From: Actinocatenispora sp963815125
GTDB taxonomy: Bacteria > Actinomycetota > Actinomycetes > Mycobacteriales > Micromonosporaceae
Reading direction: 5' to 3'
Assembly (NCBI GenBank): GCA_963815125.1
Contig: CAWFFM010000003.1
Coordinates: 1,100,463-1,164,462, forward strand
DNA: 64,000 nucleotides
Of the stretch, positions 8,635 through 17,596 are shown one piece after another. Below the pieces are notes generated by a model. The model saw only the letters and a list, made by a program, of their open reading frames with translations. It ran no database searches and was not told the origin of the DNA. Position 1 is the stretch's first letter. Every line of letters starts with the position of its first letter. The position numbers were made by a program, and so were the translations under genes.

Positions 8635-9111
8635 TCAGGACCGGTTGCGGCCCTGCCAGCGGCGCCCTCCGGGCGCGCGTTCGCGCTGCTTGACCTTGAT
8701 CATCGAGGCTTCCAGCTTGCTCAGCATGCGGGCGAGTTCGCGGACCTCGTCGGCATCCCAGCCCTCGACGAAGGCGGCGAAACGATCGAGGCCGACCTGG
8801 TTGAGCCGCTCGAACTCCCTGATCCCGGAGTCGGTGATGTGGATGAAGCAGGACCGGCGGTCGGATGGATCTTCGACCAGGGTGACATGCCCCGCGGACT
8901 CCAGGCCGCGCACCTGGCGGGTGATCGACGACTGGTGTACGCCGAGCGAGTTGGCGACCTCGGAGGGACGCACGTTGCTGCGCTGCGCGGCGAAGGCCAG
9001 GATCGCGAGCGAGCTGGAGTCGGCGTTGCCGCGCAGCGTGCGCTGCATTCCGGCACCCACCGCCATCAGCGGACCGGCCAGTGCACGAAGATCATCCGAA
9101 GTCGGCTTCAC
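8635..9111 (-). CDS. MarR-family transcriptional regulator
   Basis: A 158-aa winged-helix regulator. The recognition region VRPSEVANSLGVHQSSITRQVRGLESAG and the wing with DPSDRRSCFIHIT match MarR proteins, and a helical C-terminal dimer region follows. GTG 9111 has GGAGG at the right spacing; GTG 9123 and 9117 are in frame. It is divergent from the deoxysugar 2,3-dehydratase gene, so it is well placed to control both the core operon and the sugar operon, possibly in response to the product. The C-terminal tail is basic (KVKQRERAPGGRRWQGRNR). Confidence 0.92.
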   Translation of the reverse strand: MKPTSDDLRALAGPLMAVGAGMQRTLRGNADSSSLAILAFAAQRSNVRPSEVANSLGVHQSSITRQVRGLESAGHVTLVEDPSDRRSCFIHITDSGIREFERLNQVGLDRFAAFVEGWDADEVRELARMLSKLEASMIKVKQRERAPGGRRWQGRNRS

Positions 9112-9141
9112 CGGCACCTCCACACCGCGGAAAATGGCTAT

Positions 9142-9154
9142 TTGACACGATCAA
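9142..9154. promoter_or_regulatory. Candidate MarR operator dyad
   Basis: TTGA-CACGA-TCAA is an inverted repeat 30-45 bases upstream of the marR start, in the 252-base divergent region shared with the 2,3-dehydratase gene. MarR proteins often bind such short dyads over their own promoters. No convincing -10 box was found at proper spacing from the TTGACA it contains. Confidence 0.35.
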
Positions 9155-9363
9155 GCAAGTACTCCAGGGCATTCTAGTGGAGCGACTGCACCGTCGCCAG
9201 CCATGCTGCCGCAGGTACCGGTGGTGACCTGCTAGGACGCCGGCCGCCGGTGGCCCACGTCGACCGGAAGGCCCTCCTCGACCAGAAACCCAGCGGCGCG
9301 TTCTTCGATGGCCTGCACGGGGCCATGGTGGTGCCGGTAAGCAGCACCGACGAGGAGGTCGCG

Positions 9364-10800
9364 ATGTCCGGCCCCGCAACCGCCGGCGTCTCGCGGCATG
9401 ACGACCGGCGCACGGCACGACGCATCGCCGAGTCGACGCTCGCCCGCGACGGCGGTGTGATGACCAATCAGCAGGTGCGGGACTGGCTGGCCGGGCGGCG
9501 TCAGGCGCAGGTCCAGCACGTGACCCGGATTCCGTTCGCCGAACTACGGGGCTGGGAGTTCCGGCCCGGCGACGGCGATCTCGTACACCGGACCGGGCGG
9601 TTCTTCTCGGTGCAGGGACTCGATGTCAGCACCGACGAAGGGCCCGTACGGCACTGGATGCAGCCGATCGTCAACCAGCCGGAGATCGGCACCCTGGGCA
9701 TCGCGGTCCGCGAGATCGACGGCCTACTGCACTGCTTGATGCAGGCCAAGAGCGAGCCGGGGAACATCAACAACGTCCAGCTCGCACCGACCGTGCAGGC
9801 CACCAAGAGCAACTACAACCGGGTACACGGCGGCCGCGAGGTGCCCTTTCTGGGGCTCTTCCGCGATCCGGCGCCCGAGCGCGTGCTTGCCGATGTCCTG
9901 CAGTCCGAGCAGGGCGCATGGTTCTACCACAAACGTAACCGCAACATCATCGTCGAGGTCGATGGGGAGGTCGAGGGGCATGCAGACTTCTGCTGGCTCA
10001 CACTTGGCCAACTGCATGAGCTGCTTATGGTGGACAATCTTGTCAGCATGGACGCCCGTACCGTACTGGCCTGCATGCCCTATGCAACTGGTCCCGCAGG
10101 ACCGACGGTAGGCAGCGAACTGGCGTGCACCATCGCCCGGTCTGCCGACGCGACCCAGGGCAGTCTGCACTCCACCGCCGAGATCCTCAGCTGGATCACC
10201 ACCCGCCGAACCCAGCACGAGCTCGTGACCGCCCTGATGCCGTTGCGCGACATCGAGGGCTGGCACCGGACCGGCGACGCGATCAGCCACGAACGGGGTG
10301 TGCACTTCAGCGTGGTCGCCGTCAACGTCGACACCAACAGTCGCGAGGTCGGCTCCTGGACCCAGCCGCTGATCCAACCGCACGGCACCGGCGTGATCGC
10401 GCTGTTCGTCAAGCGTTTCAGCGGGGTACTGCACGCGCTCGTCAACGCCCGGGTCGAGCCCGGCCACCTGGGTGCGGTGGAGTTGGCGCCGACCGTGCAG
10501 TACACCCCGGAGAACTACGCACACCTGCCTCCCGAGGGTCAGCCACCGTTCGTCGACCTGGTCCGACGCCGACGCCCCGAGCAGGTGCTCTTCGACGTCG
10601 AACTGGCCGAGGAGGGCGGTCGGTTCCTGCACGCCCAGAACCGGTACCTGGTGGTGGAACTGGACGAGGACCTGCCGCCGTACGCGCGGCCGGACTTCCG
10701 GTGGATGACCCTGCACCAGCTCACCGGTCTGCTGCAACACAGCCACTACGTCAACGTGCAGTCCCGCACACTGATCGCCTGCCTGCGGGGCCTCCGATGA
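9364..10800 (+). CDS. NDP-4-keto-6-deoxyhexose 2,3-dehydratase
   Basis: A 478-aa enzyme that removes the C-2 hydroxyl of NDP-4-keto-6-deoxyglucose, the first committed step to 2,6-dideoxysugars. It shows the internal duplication typical of this family: a first half from about residue 55 (WEFRPGDGDLVHRTGRFFSV ... QAKSEPGNINNVQLAPTVQ) and a second from about 300 (WHRTGDAISHERGVHFSV ... ARVEPGHLGAVELAPTVQ). ATG 9364 has GAGGAGGTC upstream; the longer frame from 9250 has no ribosome site. It overlaps the 3-ketoreductase gene by four bases, so the two steps are translationally coupled. Confidence 0.95.
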   Translation: MSGPATAGVSRHDDRRTARRIAESTLARDGGVMTNQQVRDWLAGRRQAQVQHVTRIPFAELRGWEFRPGDGDLVHRTGRFFSVQGLDVSTDEGPVRHWMQPIVNQPEIGTLGIAVREIDGLLHCLMQAKSEPGNINNVQLAPTVQATKSNYNRVHGGREVPFLGLFRDPAPERVLADVLQSEQGAWFYHKRNRNIIVEVDGEVEGHADFCWLTLGQLHELLMVDNLVSMDARTVLACMPYATGPAGPTVGSELACTIARSADATQGSLHSTAEILSWITTRRTQHELVTALMPLRDIEGWHRTGDAISHERGVHFSVVAVNVDTNSREVGSWTQPLIQPHGTGVIALFVKRFSGVLHALVNARVEPGHLGAVELAPTVQYTPENYAHLPPEGQPPFVDLVRRRRPEQVLFDVELAEEGGRFLHAQNRYLVVELDEDLPPYARPDFRWMTLHQLTGLLQHSHYVNVQSRTLIACLRGLR

Positions 10801-11828
10801 CCGGGCAGCTGCGGTTCGGGGTGCTGGGCTGCGCGGACATCGCGTGGCGGCGCACCATTCCGGCCCTGTTGGCGTGCCCACAGGCCACGCTGACCTGCGT
10901 GGCCAGCCGCGACGCCGACCGGGCCCGGCGGTTCGCCGAGCGTTTCGACTGCCGGGCGAGCGACTACGCCGGACTGCTGGCCAGCGACGACGTCGACGCC
11001 GTCTACCTGCCGTTGCCGCCGTCGCTGCGCCTGCGGTGGGGCACGGCCGTGCTCGAAGCCGGTAAGCACCTTCTGATGGAGAAGCCACTGGCCACGACGG
11101 AGGCCGAGGCACGCAGCCTGGTCCGTGCCGCGCGGGCGAACCAGCGGTTGCTCCGCGAGAACTTCATGTTCCTGCACCACTCCCAGCACGCCGCGGTGCG
11201 CGCACTGGTGGACCAGGGACGCATCGGGTCGGTACGTGGCTTCGACGGCGCGTTCTGCATTCCGCCCCTGCCGTCGGACAACATCCGCTACCGCCGTGAA
11301 CTCGGCGGTGGTGCGCTGCTCGACCTCGCCGTGTATCCGCTGCGGGCCGCCCAGCTACTGCTGGGTCCCGGCCTGCGGGTGGCCGGTGCGGCGCTGCGCG
11401 TCGACCCGACCAGCACCGTGGACCTGTCCGGCCAGGTGTCACTGGTCTCGGCCGACAATGTCCTCGCATCGGTCGCGTTCGGCTTCGAACACGCCTACGG
11501 CTCGTACTACCAGCTGTGGGGCAGCCAGGGTCGGCTCCACCTGGACCGGGCCTTCACCCCACCGGCCGATCACCGACCCACTCTGCGGGTGTCCGGCCCC
11601 GGCAGCGACGAGACGGTGCCCCTCGACCCGGACGACCAGTTCCTCAACGCGGTCGGCGCGTTCGCGGCCGCGGCACTGGCCGGCCGTACGGCTGCCGACG
11701 CCGCGGAGCAGCGGTGGTGCGCGGACGCGGTGGAGACGCTCCGGCTCACCGACGAGGTACGCCGCTGGGCCGACACCCTGACCACCGACCGGGCTCGATC
11801 CGGACACGAGTCGGTCCACGCCCGGTAG
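10797..11828 (+). CDS. NDP-hexose 3-ketoreductase (Gfo/Idh/MocA family)
   Basis: A 343-aa NAD(P)H-dependent reductase that reduces the C-3 keto group left by the 2,3-dehydratase, giving the 2,6-dideoxy-4-ketohexose. Rossmann start FGVLGCADIAWRRTIPAL, then the family motif EAGKHLLMEKPLA with the catalytic Lys of EKP, and a C-terminal beta-sheet domain. ATG 10797 overlaps the previous stop (ATGA). Sequence and position match the 2,3-dehydratase/3-ketoreductase pair of deoxysugar pathways. Confidence 0.93.
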   Translation: MTGQLRFGVLGCADIAWRRTIPALLACPQATLTCVASRDADRARRFAERFDCRASDYAGLLASDDVDAVYLPLPPSLRLRWGTAVLEAGKHLLMEKPLATTEAEARSLVRAARANQRLLRENFMFLHHSQHAAVRALVDQGRIGSVRGFDGAFCIPPLPSDNIRYRRELGGGALLDLAVYPLRAAQLLLGPGLRVAGAALRVDPTSTVDLSGQVSLVSADNVLASVAFGFEHAYGSYYQLWGSQGRLHLDRAFTPPADHRPTLRVSGPGSDETVPLDPDDQFLNAVGAFAAAALAGRTAADAAEQRWCADAVETLRLTDEVRRWADTLTTDRARSGHESVHAR

Positions 11829-11861
11829 AGCACCGGCCCGCTACCGCGAGGAGAGGCACCC

Positions 11862-13010
11862 GTGACCGCTACGAGCCGCCAGTACCCGTTCGTCTTCCCG
11901 TCCGCCACGGAGGTGCCCAAGGAACTGCTCGACGATCTGCACAGCGAGCCGGTCGTGCCGGTCACCCTGCCCAGCGGCGACACGGCACTGCTGATCACCC
12001 GCTACGACGACATCCGCGCCGTACTGACCGATCCGCGGGTCAGCAAGAACCGCAACCGTCCCGACGTGGCGCGCATGACGCTGGAGAAGAAGAAGCACTT
12101 CCAGAGTCAGGTCGCCATGGACCCGCCCGGCCACACCAGAACGCGCCGGCTGATCGCGAAGGCCTTCACCGCCGCGCGGGTCGAGCAGCTCCGCCCCCGG
12201 GTGCAGGAACTTGCCGACGGGCTCATCGACGCCATGGAGGCCGGGGAGGCACCGGCCGAGATCAACGAGGCGTTCGCGTTCCCGCTGACGATCCAGGTGA
12301 TCTGCGAGATCCTCGGCGTGCCACCGGAGGAGCGGGACCGTTTCCATGACCAGGCCACCCCGCCATGGGAGTACATCCGGGAACTGATCCAGCGCAAGCG
12401 GCAGGTGCCGGACGACGACGTGATCAGCGCGCTGATCCGGGTCCGCGACGAGGATGACGGTCGCCTCAGCGACGACGAGCTGCAGTTCTGGTGCACCGTA
12501 CTGTTGCTGGCCGGCTACGAAACCACGGCCAACCAGCTCGGCGGCAGCGTCGTGGTGCTGCTCGACCGGCCCGATGAACTCGCCCACCTGCGCGAGGATC
12601 TCGACGGGCGGATGCCACAGGCGGTCGAGGAACTGCTGCGCTGCCAGGTGGTGGGATCGTCCCTGTCGATGCTCCGGTACGTCAAGGAGGACATCGAGGT
12701 CAGCGGCGTACCGATCCCGGCCGGCAGCAGCATCATCCCGGCCCTGGAGAGCGCGAACTTCGACCCGTCGGCGTTCGGTTGCCCTGCCCGTTTCGACCCG
12801 ACCCGCGAGGGCCGCCCGCAGCAGCTCACCTTCAGTACCGGTCAGCATTTCTGCGTGGGTGCTCCATTGGCCCGGCTGGAACTGCAGGTCGGCCTGGCCA
12901 CGCTGCTGCGCCGGCTGCCCGAGCTGCAGCTGAGCGTGCCGACCGGCCGGTTGTGTCGCCGCGACGACGTCTTCTTCCCGGGCTTCGTGGAGATACCGGT
13001 GTCCTGGTGA
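11862..13010 (+). CDS. Cytochrome P450
   Basis: A 382-aa class I bacterial P450. Features in order: MDPPGHTRTRRLIAKAF, the I-helix oxygen-binding motif LLAGYETTANQ, the ExxR motif within EELLRC, and the heme-binding loop FSTGQHFCVGAPLARLE with axial Cys at about 331. It is therefore a complete monooxygenase rather than a heme-less glycosyltransferase activator of the DesVIII type. GTG 11862 has GAGGAGAGG upstream. It follows the deoxysugar pair on the same strand and ends in front of a strong hairpin. Likely hydroxylates or couples the polyketide; substrate unknown. Confidence 0.94.
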   Translation: MTATSRQYPFVFPSATEVPKELLDDLHSEPVVPVTLPSGDTALLITRYDDIRAVLTDPRVSKNRNRPDVARMTLEKKKHFQSQVAMDPPGHTRTRRLIAKAFTAARVEQLRPRVQELADGLIDAMEAGEAPAEINEAFAFPLTIQVICEILGVPPEERDRFHDQATPPWEYIRELIQRKRQVPDDDVISALIRVRDEDDGRLSDDELQFWCTVLLLAGYETTANQLGGSVVVLLDRPDELAHLREDLDGRMPQAVEELLRCQVVGSSLSMLRYVKEDIEVSGVPIPAGSSIIPALESANFDPSAFGCPARFDPTREGRPQQLTFSTGQHFCVGAPLARLELQVGLATLLRRLPELQLSVPTGRLCRRDDVFFPGFVEIPVSW

Positions 13011-13025
13011 CCCACGTACGGAACC

Positions 13026-13053
13026 GGGGCCGCGCCGTACGGTGCGCGGCCCC
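13026..13053. terminator. Strong hairpin between convergent genes
   Basis: GGGGCCGCGC (13026-13035) is perfectly complementary to 13044-13053 with an 8-base loop, followed by GTTTCC. It lies between the converging P450 and amidohydrolase genes and can end both transcripts. A 17-base direct repeat (CGTCGGGGTCAGTCGGT) occurs just beyond it at about 13059 and 13095. Confidence 0.75.
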
Positions 13054-13102
13054 GTTTCCGTCGGGGTCAGTCGGTCCAGTGTGCGGCCACGCCCCGTCGG
13101 GG

Positions 13103-14050
13103 TCAGTCGGTTCGCAGTGCCGGCGAGTGGGCGAACAGGCGCCGGGCGTTCCCGTGGTCGATCAACGCCCGGCCCGCATCGTCGATCCCGGCCGCTACCA
13201 GTCCTTCGTCCAGAGCCCTGGTGCACTCGGCGACCGGCCCGGCCGAGGCGGCGGACCAGTCGCTGCCGTACAGGATCCGCTCCACCGGCACGCTGGCCAG
13301 CAGGCTGGGCAGAGCGGAAGGCGCGGCCAGCGCGGTGTCGTAGTAGAACCGACCGAGATAGTCGTCGAACACCTCGGGTTCGAGGTCGTAGAACCGTTCG
13401 CCCAGCATGCGTACCCGCGATGCCGCGTAGGGCAGGAAACCGCCCGCGTGCGCGAGGATCCACCGGATGTTGGGGTAGCGGTCCAGCGACCGGGTGAGCA
13501 TCAGGTTCACCGCGGCGCGCGTGGTGTCCAGCAGGAAGTCCGCCAGTACCGACGGCGGATCGGTCATCAACCCGCTCGGCAGCACCAACGGATGGACCAG
13601 TACGACGGCCGCCCGCTGGTCGAGTTCGGCCAGCAGCGGCTCGTAGGCCGCGGTACCGAGATAGTTGCCGCCGGACTGCGGGATCAGTACCACCCCGTCC
13701 GCGCCGAGCGTGTCGAACGCATGGCCGACCTGTTTCAGTGATTCGTCGACGTAGGGCATCGGCAGCGCGGCGAGCAGGCCGAAGCGGTCCGGGTACTCGT
13801 CGCGAAGCTCGGCGATGCTCTCGTTGGCCGCGGTGACGAACGCGTCGGCCTGCTGCGCCGAGCGGAAGAACCCGCCCGGGATCGGGTTGGAGAGCATGCC
13901 GAAGCCGATCCCGTTGTCCGCGAGAATATCCCAGGTCTCCGACAGCGACCAGGGCAGCACGAACGGGGCGTTCGCCTCGCGCATCATGGCGGCGATCCGC
14001 GGCGTGATGGCGTGTTGGTGCACGTCGATGCGTCCAGTTGCGGCTTTCAC
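13103..14050 (-). CDS. Amidohydrolase-2 family hydrolase/decarboxylase
   Basis: A 315-aa TIM-barrel metal-dependent enzyme of the amidohydrolase 2 (ACMSD-like) family. Metal-binding features are DVHQH at the N-terminus, VVLVHP near the middle, LAHAGG and the C-terminal LYGSDWS. The family contains hydrolases and non-oxidative decarboxylases acting on aromatic acids, so in this cluster a decarboxylation or ring-opening tailoring step is plausible. GTG 14050 is used. It is divergent from the O-methyltransferase gene with a 114-base gap. Confidence 0.87.
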   Translation of the reverse strand: MKAATGRIDVHQHAITPRIAAMMREANAPFVLPWSLSETWDILADNGIGFGMLSNPIPGGFFRSAQQADAFVTAANESIAELRDEYPDRFGLLAALPMPYVDESLKQVGHAFDTLGADGVVLIPQSGGNYLGTAAYEPLLAELDQRAAVVLVHPLVLPSGLMTDPPSVLADFLLDTTRAAVNLMLTRSLDRYPNIRWILAHAGGFLPYAASRVRMLGERFYDLEPEVFDDYLGRFYYDTALAAPSALPSLLASVPVERILYGSDWSAASAGPVAECTRALDEGLVAAGIDDAGRALIDHGNARRLFAHSPALRTD

Positions 14051-14164
14051 GTACCCAAGCAGACCTCGATCGCCTCAAGGGGCTCTTGAAGCCCCGTCCA
14101 GAGGATTTTCCGAGCCGCCTGCGCGACCGTACCGTGAGTCTGCTCTGTCGAGAGGATGTTCATC

Positions 14165-15184
14165 GTGACCGCAGTGACCAACCGCGCTGCCCGGTCGTTG
14201 GTGGCGGATCCCGTAGCCATCAAGCGGCTCGGCAACGCGTTCTGCGAAGCCAAGCTTCTGCTCACCGCCACCGAACTCGGACTGTTCACCGTGCTGGATG
14301 CGGGGCCCGCCACCGCCGAGGAGGTACGGGCGAAACTGGGGCTCGGCCACCGCGGTGTGCGTGACTTCCTGGACGGGCTCGTCGCGCTCGGGCTGCTGGA
14401 ACGCAGCGGCGAGGCGTACACCAACGGGCCGGCCGCCGCCGAGTTCCTGGTACAGGGCAGGGACGGCTATTCCGGCGGCTTCCTGGAAAGAGCGAACCGG
14501 ATGCTGTACCCGTCGTGGGGCAAGCTCACCGAGGCGCTGCGTACCGGCGCACCCCAGACCCAGGCGTCCTTCCGTGCGGTCACGGCCGACCCGGGCAAGC
14601 TCAGGTCCTTCCTGGCCATGATGGACTCGGTCAACGGGCTGCTGGTGGACGACCTGCTCGAGGTGTTCCCCTGGTCGCAGTACACGAGCGTGGCCGACAT
14701 CGGTGGCGCCCGGGGCAACGTGGCGGGACTGCTCGCGAAGGCGCATCCCGGTCTGCGCGGCACCGTGTTCGACCTGCCGGACATCGCCGACGCGGCGCGC
14801 GAGCACCTTGCCGGGCTCGGTGTCGCCGACCGGGTCGAGTTCCAGGGCGGTGACTTCTTCACCGACGAACTGCCGGCGGCGGACGTCATGATCATGGGCC
14901 ATGTGCTGCACAACTGGTCCCCGCAGCAGCGGCAGGAACTTGTCGACAAGTGCCATGCGAAACTGGCGCCCGGTGGCGCGCTGCTGATCTACGACGCGAT
15001 GCTCGACGACGAGCGTCAGGACATCAGCAAACTTCTGGTCAGTCTCAACATGTTGCTGGTCACCGAGGGCGGGTCGGAGTACCCGGTCGGGGAGTGCCGC
15101 GAGTATCTGACGAGGGCCGGCTTCACTCAGACGACCGCGCATCCGTTGGGCGCGAACAACACCCTGATCATCGGCATCAAATAG
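14165..15184 (+). CDS. SAM-dependent O-methyltransferase (methyltransferase_2 family)
   Basis: A 339-aa O-methyltransferase with an N-terminal winged-helix dimerisation domain (AEEVRAKLGLGHRGVRDFLD) and a C-terminal Rossmann domain (SVADIGGARGNVAGLLA, FQGGDFFTDELPAADVMIMGHVLHNW). This family methylates phenolic hydroxyls of aromatic polyketides. I chose GTG 14165 because GAGAGG lies nine bases upstream; ATG 14156 abuts the ribosome site. A short inverted repeat TCAAG-N5-CTTGA at 14075-14089 lies in the divergent promoter region. Confidence 0.92.
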   Translation: MTAVTNRAARSLVADPVAIKRLGNAFCEAKLLLTATELGLFTVLDAGPATAEEVRAKLGLGHRGVRDFLDGLVALGLLERSGEAYTNGPAAAEFLVQGRDGYSGGFLERANRMLYPSWGKLTEALRTGAPQTQASFRAVTADPGKLRSFLAMMDSVNGLLVDDLLEVFPWSQYTSVADIGGARGNVAGLLAKAHPGLRGTVFDLPDIADAAREHLAGLGVADRVEFQGGDFFTDELPAADVMIMGHVLHNWSPQQRQELVDKCHAKLAPGGALLIYDAMLDDERQDISKLLVSLNMLLVTEGGSEYPVGECREYLTRAGFTQTTAHPLGANNTLIIGIK

Positions 15185-15191
15185 TCCCACA

Positions 15192-15237
15192 CGTAAGAAG
15201 CGGCGCACTGCGGTTTCGCAGTGCGCCGCTTCTTACG
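15192..15237. terminator. Perfect 21-bp bidirectional terminator hairpin
   Basis: The arms 15192-15212 and 15217-15237 are perfectly complementary over 21 bases with a GTTT loop. It starts eight bases after the O-methyltransferase stop and ends nine bases before the stop of the converging methyltransferase gene, so it serves both strands. Confidence 0.88.
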
Positions 15238-15245
15238 TTGTCCGC

Positions 15246-16082
15246 CTACTTGATCGCGACCAGGACGTGGTCGTCGCCGAACTGCCAGAGCGGGGCCGTA
15301 GCGGTGAACCCGGCCTCCTGGAGCAGCTCGCAGTGCGCGGCCACCGAGATGCGGTCGCCGTGGTGGTGGTGACGGTGCTGGCCGTGGCCGTTGCCGGCGT
15401 CGTAGTTGTCGCCGTGCCCGTGGTCGTGGCCGTCACCCTTCGCCGCAGCCTCCGGCTGAGCGGCGCGGACCGCCGCCACCTCGGCGAAGGCGGGCTCGTC
15501 GAGTACCTGGTCCCACCATCGCGACCAGCCGATGCGGTCGGTCGTACCGACCTGGATCGCCCGACGCACCCGCAGTTCGCGGCCGATCGCGTGCAGGCGG
15601 GGGTCGCCGATGCCGAGGTGGTCACCGTTGGCCAGGATCCCGCCGGGCGCCATCCGCGCACCGAGCCCGTTGTACAGCGAGGACAGTGCCGGCTTCGACA
15701 GCCAGTGCAGGGCGGTGGTGGATACGGCACCGTGGATGGTGTCCGGTACGTGCTCACGCCAGGTGTCGGTGGCCAGGTCGGCGTCGGCCCAGGTGATGCC
15801 GTCGCCGTAGTGCGAGCGGGCCAGGCTGAGCAGTAGCGGATCGGTGTCGATGCCGATGATCCGCGCCTTGGGCAGCCGTTCCTGGAGTCGCCCGGCCAGC
15901 GAACCCGGTCCGCAGCCGAGGTCGACGATCACCGGTTCGGCGACGTCGGCCAGTCCAACCTCCATGATGTCGCAGAGCACCGTGAACCGCAGTTCGCGGT
16001 CGGGGATCCGGCCCTCCTGCTGTGCGTCCCAGCTGCTCATCCAGGTCGCGGCGACGCTACCCGGCACGGTCAACGCTTCCAT
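15246..16082 (-). CDS. Class I SAM methyltransferase with His-rich insert
   Basis: A 278-aa methyltransferase with motif I VIVDLGCGPGSLAGRL and the acidic post-I residue in IIGIDTDP. Near the C-terminus, between AAAKGDG and RISVAAHCELL, is a stretch of about 25 residues rich in His, Gly and Asp, including four consecutive His; this is not part of the core fold and could bind a metal. ATG 16082 has GGAG upstream. It converges on the O-methyltransferase and precedes nothing on its strand but the terminator; the glycosyltransferase upstream ends 80 bases away, so the two are probably co-transcribed. Substrate unknown. Confidence 0.85.
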   Translation of the reverse strand: MEALTVPGSVAATWMSSWDAQQEGRIPDRELRFTVLCDIMEVGLADVAEPVIVDLGCGPGSLAGRLQERLPKARIIGIDTDPLLLSLARSHYGDGITWADADLATDTWREHVPDTIHGAVSTTALHWLSKPALSSLYNGLGARMAPGGILANGDHLGIGDPRLHAIGRELRVRRAIQVGTTDRIGWSRWWDQVLDEPAFAEVAAVRAAQPEAAAKGDGHDHGHGDNYDAGNGHGQHRHHHHGDRISVAAHCELLQEAGFTATAPLWQFGDDHVLVAIK

Positions 16083-16162
16083 GATCGCTCCAGTCGGTGT
16101 GCGGGCTGATGATGGTCCAGCTCAGTCGATCGTTCTTGAGGAATCCTCGGACCGTTCGCCGG

Positions 16163-17356
16163 TCACGCCGCCAGGTCGGCGAGTACCCCGACGATGTCGG
16201 ACGGGGCCGGCATTGCTCTGGCCTCGGCGCGCAGCCGCTGGGCCTGCTCGCGGTAGACCGGGTCGGTGAGCAGGATCTCGGTGTGCCGCAGGATCTCCTC
16301 CGCCTCCGTTCGAGGGTCCAGATGGATGCCCGCGCCGGTTGCGGCCAGCCGCTCGGCGTTGAAGGTGGGGTCGTGGGGTGAGGGTAGGACAAGCTGCGCC
16401 GGCCCGGCCAGTACGCAGGTCATCATCGTGCCGCCGCCACCCTGATGTACCAGGACGTCACAGGTCGGCAGCACATCGCGCAGCGGCACCGGTCCGGCGT
16501 GGATCACGTTCGACGGCAGCTCACCGTACTCCGGGAGTTCCCTGGCGCCCACGGCCAGTACGATGTCGGCGTCGAGTGTGGACAGTGCACGTAGCGTGTC
16601 CGGGGCCCGGTACGAGTCGCGAAGGCCGAGATTGTGTGTGGTGGTGCCCCAGGTCATGGCTACCCGCGGCCGGTCGCCCCGTACGGTGAGCGCATGCGGT
16701 GCACAGGCGATGGGGCCCGGGTAGCCGATGTAGCGCATGGGCTGACGACGCACGTTGTCGCGTTCCTGCATCCGCGGCGGGCACGGATCCAGCGTGATGG
16801 TGCCGGCGAGGTTGACGTCGACGAGACCGTAGCGCGCGAATTCGGGGCCGAACAGACGATTGGTGATCGCCTGCATGCTGACGGCGTAGTCGGCAGCCCA
16901 CGGCACCCGCGCACTCGGCAGCCCGCGTAGCTTGGCCAGGGCCGGGCCGAGGAACCCGGTCGGCTCGTACACCACCAGGTCCGGTCGCCACCGGTCGGTG
17001 AACTCGATGGCGTCGTCGAGCATGCTGAGGCAACCCTCGAGCACCGAGGACATGGTGACGCGGCCCATCCTGTTCTCCGGCAGGTCCCGGGCACGGGTAC
17101 CCGCATCCTGCGGCCGCGCTGTAGCGGTGGTGACGCCGGTGGTGTCGACCGTGCCGAGCCGGTCCCGCAGGTCCTGGGTGACGTCGATGTCCGGGCCGAC
17201 GGGTACCGCGGTCAGACCGGAGGTCGTGACAGTGGGTACGAAGGACGGATTGGTGAGCACCGCGACCTCGTGACCGGCGGCACGCAACGCCCAGCCGAGC
17301 GGTACCAACGGCTGGTAGTGCCCGGTCTGGGCCCAGGAGCAGAAGAGCACCCGCAT
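16163..17356 (-). CDS. Glycosyltransferase, activator-dependent (DesVII/EryCIII) type
   Basis: A 397-aa GT-B enzyme that transfers a deoxysugar from an NDP donor to the aglycone or growing sugar chain. N-terminal MRVLFCSWAQTGHYQPLVPL with LRAAGHEVAVLTNP and LTAVPVGPDID; C-terminal donor-binding motif VLVHQGGGGTMMTCVLAGPA and LPSPHDPTFNAERLAATGAG. ATG 17356 is the family start. It is divergent from a second glycosyltransferase gene with a shared 240-base control region. Confidence 0.93.
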   Translation of the reverse strand: MRVLFCSWAQTGHYQPLVPLGWALRAAGHEVAVLTNPSFVPTVTTSGLTAVPVGPDIDVTQDLRDRLGTVDTTGVTTATARPQDAGTRARDLPENRMGRVTMSSVLEGCLSMLDDAIEFTDRWRPDLVVYEPTGFLGPALAKLRGLPSARVPWAADYAVSMQAITNRLFGPEFARYGLVDVNLAGTITLDPCPPRMQERDNVRRQPMRYIGYPGPIACAPHALTVRGDRPRVAMTWGTTTHNLGLRDSYRAPDTLRALSTLDADIVLAVGARELPEYGELPSNVIHAGPVPLRDVLPTCDVLVHQGGGGTMMTCVLAGPAQLVLPSPHDPTFNAERLAATGAGIHLDPRTEAEEILRHTEILLTDPVYREQAQRLRAEARAMPAPSDIVGVLADLAA

Positions 17357-17596
17357 CACAGCACCACCGTGTCGATGATGCTGGCGAACCGTTCTGTTGT
17401 GGACACCAGCCGGATCCTTCCTTATCGACTGGCTCCCAGGCTGGAGAAGCACGGTAGATTTTCGATGGTTCGCCCGCGCGCCGGGATTCCCGCTCTGTGC
17501 GGCCGTGCCGTCGGGACAGCGGACCCTACGAGCGTCGCTCTATCGCCGGCAGCTACACCTCAGTCGGCGGAATCCCGGCGAAAGGAACGAGCGGCG
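17357..17596. promoter_or_regulatory. Divergent promoter region between two glycosyltransferase genes
   Basis: No coding frame is supported here. It must hold promoters for both the leftward and rightward glycosyltransferase operons. TAGATT at 17455-17460 could be a rightward -10 box, but no matching -35 is obvious. Confidence 0.4.

Noticed and set aside
11862..13010. P450 as a glycosyltransferase activator
   Set aside because: The heme-binding Cys and the I-helix Thr are intact, unlike DesVIII/EryCII proteins.
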